This document shows, one piece after another, positions 5,422 through 6,014 of a stretch of 6,014 bases of DNA (position 1 is its first letter; the number at the start of each line of letters is the position of its first letter). The notes beneath the pieces are model-generated. The model saw only the letters and a list, made by a program, of their open reading frames with translations, searched no databases and was not told the DNA's origin. Location: contig JAUWOB010000062.1 of the NCBI GenBank assembly GCA_030612345.1, positions 1 through 6,014 of the forward strand. Direction: 5' to 3'. The translations under genes and the position numbers were made by a program. The DNA comes from Dehalococcoidia bacterium (lineage in GTDB: Bacteria; Chloroflexota; Dehalococcoidia; GIF9; AB-539-J10).

Positions 5422-6014
5422 GTGCCATCACCTGAACTGGAATTCGATAAGACGAAATGCGCCGCGTGCGAAACTATCAGTTGCCTTGTTAAGTGTCAGT
5501 ACATGGATTTCAAGGACACGAATGAGGCAAAGAAAGAGTGGCAGAAGGTAATCAACAACCAGGACTCCATGGTTCTCAAGTCCTGCAACACATGTTATGC
5601 CTGCGAGGAATATTGCCCGTTCGGCAACCACCCGTTTTACTTGATTGTTGAGCGACAGGAGGAGAAAGGGATACTGCCGGCGCCGAGGCCGATCATCACA
5701 ATGTGGATTAACCAGTGTCAGCCGGTAGGCAAATTCATAGTGGGGAGAGTTGAGGAAAGGGCACTATCGTACTGCTTCTTGCCCCACTTCAACACACTGG
5801 TCAAGGGGAAGCTCTTTGATGGCATTGCCTGGTCCGCAAGCTTCGGGCAGGAGTGTTTCTGTAATGCCGTTTACCTGCATTACGCAAAAGCATCAGTAAT
5901 CAAGGATAGGCTGCCCGGGATAATCGAGAACATTAAGAACCAGGGGATCAAGGAGCTTGTGTGTCTCCATGACGAGTGTTACGGCACGTTCACCTCGCTG
6001 GCGTCCGCTTACGG
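5422..6014 (+). CDS. Hdr-like 2x[4Fe-4S] (Fe-S)-binding protein, C-terminus cut off by window edge
   Basis: The first 197 residues of an iron-sulfur protein are present; the gene runs off the right edge. Two four-cysteine motifs are visible: Cys13-x2-Cys16-x4-Cys21-x3-Cys25, and the classic Cys55-x2-Cys58-x2-Cys61-x3-Cys65-Pro. This pair resembles the dicluster ferredoxin-like module of HdrC, HdrD and GlpC proteins. Further on, ECFCNAVYLHY (144-154) and CLHDECYGTF (181-190) resemble one half of a CCG (HdrB/D-type) domain, although the usual CCG triplet reads CFC here. No membrane segment or signal peptide is seen in the visible part, so it is likely cytoplasmic and involved in electron transfer. 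The start is GTG, with GGGAG 4 nt upstream and a near-consensus promoter right before it, so it heads its own transcript, diverging from the GH3 remnant. Partner subunits may lie beyond the edge. The exact redox partner is unknown. Confidence 0.85.
   Translation, partial: MPSPELEFDKTKCAACETISCLVKCQYMDFKDTNEAKKEWQKVINNQDSMVLKSCNTCYACEEYCPFGNHPFYLIVERQEEKGILPAPRPIITMWINQCQPVGKFIVGRVEERALSYCFLPHFNTLVKGKLFDGIAWSASFGQECFCNAVYLHYAKASVIKDRLPGIIENIKNQGIKELVCLHDECYGTFTSLASAY

Noticed and set aside
5247..5435. Plus-strand open frame of 62 residues in the intergenic region
   Set aside because: It has no ribosome binding site, runs through the predicted Fe-S promoter and into the Fe-S gene in another frame, and its composition is not protein-like.

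Overview
This 6 kb window is bacterial. Every gene with a visible start has a plausible Shine-Dalgarno site, and the intergenic regions carry hexamer pairs resembling sigma-70 promoters. The mix of an HMG-CoA-synthase-like/DUF35 fusion, a SCP2-type thiolase, an acyl-CoA ligase and an Hdr-like Fe-S protein is what I would expect from an uncultured anaerobe such as a Chloroflexota (Dehalococcoidia) or Desulfobacterota lineage. That assignment is inference from gene content, not a sequence match.

Layout: (1) 1-835, minus strand: the N-terminal 278 residues of a thiolase-superfamily protein, cut by the left edge. (2) 875-2317, minus strand: a 480-residue fusion of an HMG-CoA-synthase/KASIII-like fold with a DUF35 zinc-ribbon/OB domain, 39 nt upstream of the thiolase and probably cotranscribed with it. 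(3) 2318-2613: a divergent control region with one predicted promoter firing each way. (4) 2614-4212, plus strand: a complete 532-residue acyl-CoA ligase (AMP-binding family). (5) 4195-5079, minus strand: a 294-residue remnant of a GH3 beta-glucosidase. It overlaps the ligase tail to tail by 18 bp and lacks its whole catalytic centre. (6) 5080-5421: a second divergent control region. (7) 5422-6014, plus strand: the start of a protein with two [4Fe-4S] motifs related to HdrC/HdrD/GlpC proteins, cut by the right edge.

How they may work together: the ligase would activate a carboxylic acid to its CoA thioester. The divergently transcribed HMGS-like/DUF35 protein and thiolase would then act on C-C bonds of acyl-CoAs, as thiolase-DUF35 assemblies do in archaeal mevalonate synthesis and in benzylsuccinate degradation. 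The HMGS-like protein lacks an obvious nucleophilic cysteine, so its role may be structural or non-canonical. The Fe-S protein could serve electron transfer, but it has its own promoter and no proven link.

The most striking points are the in-frame internal deletion of the GH3 gene at a motif (PAII) that probably occurs twice in the intact family, the missing cysteine in the HMGS-like domain, and a perfect inverted repeat inside the GH3 promoter. No RNA gene, CRISPR array or insertion sequence was seen.
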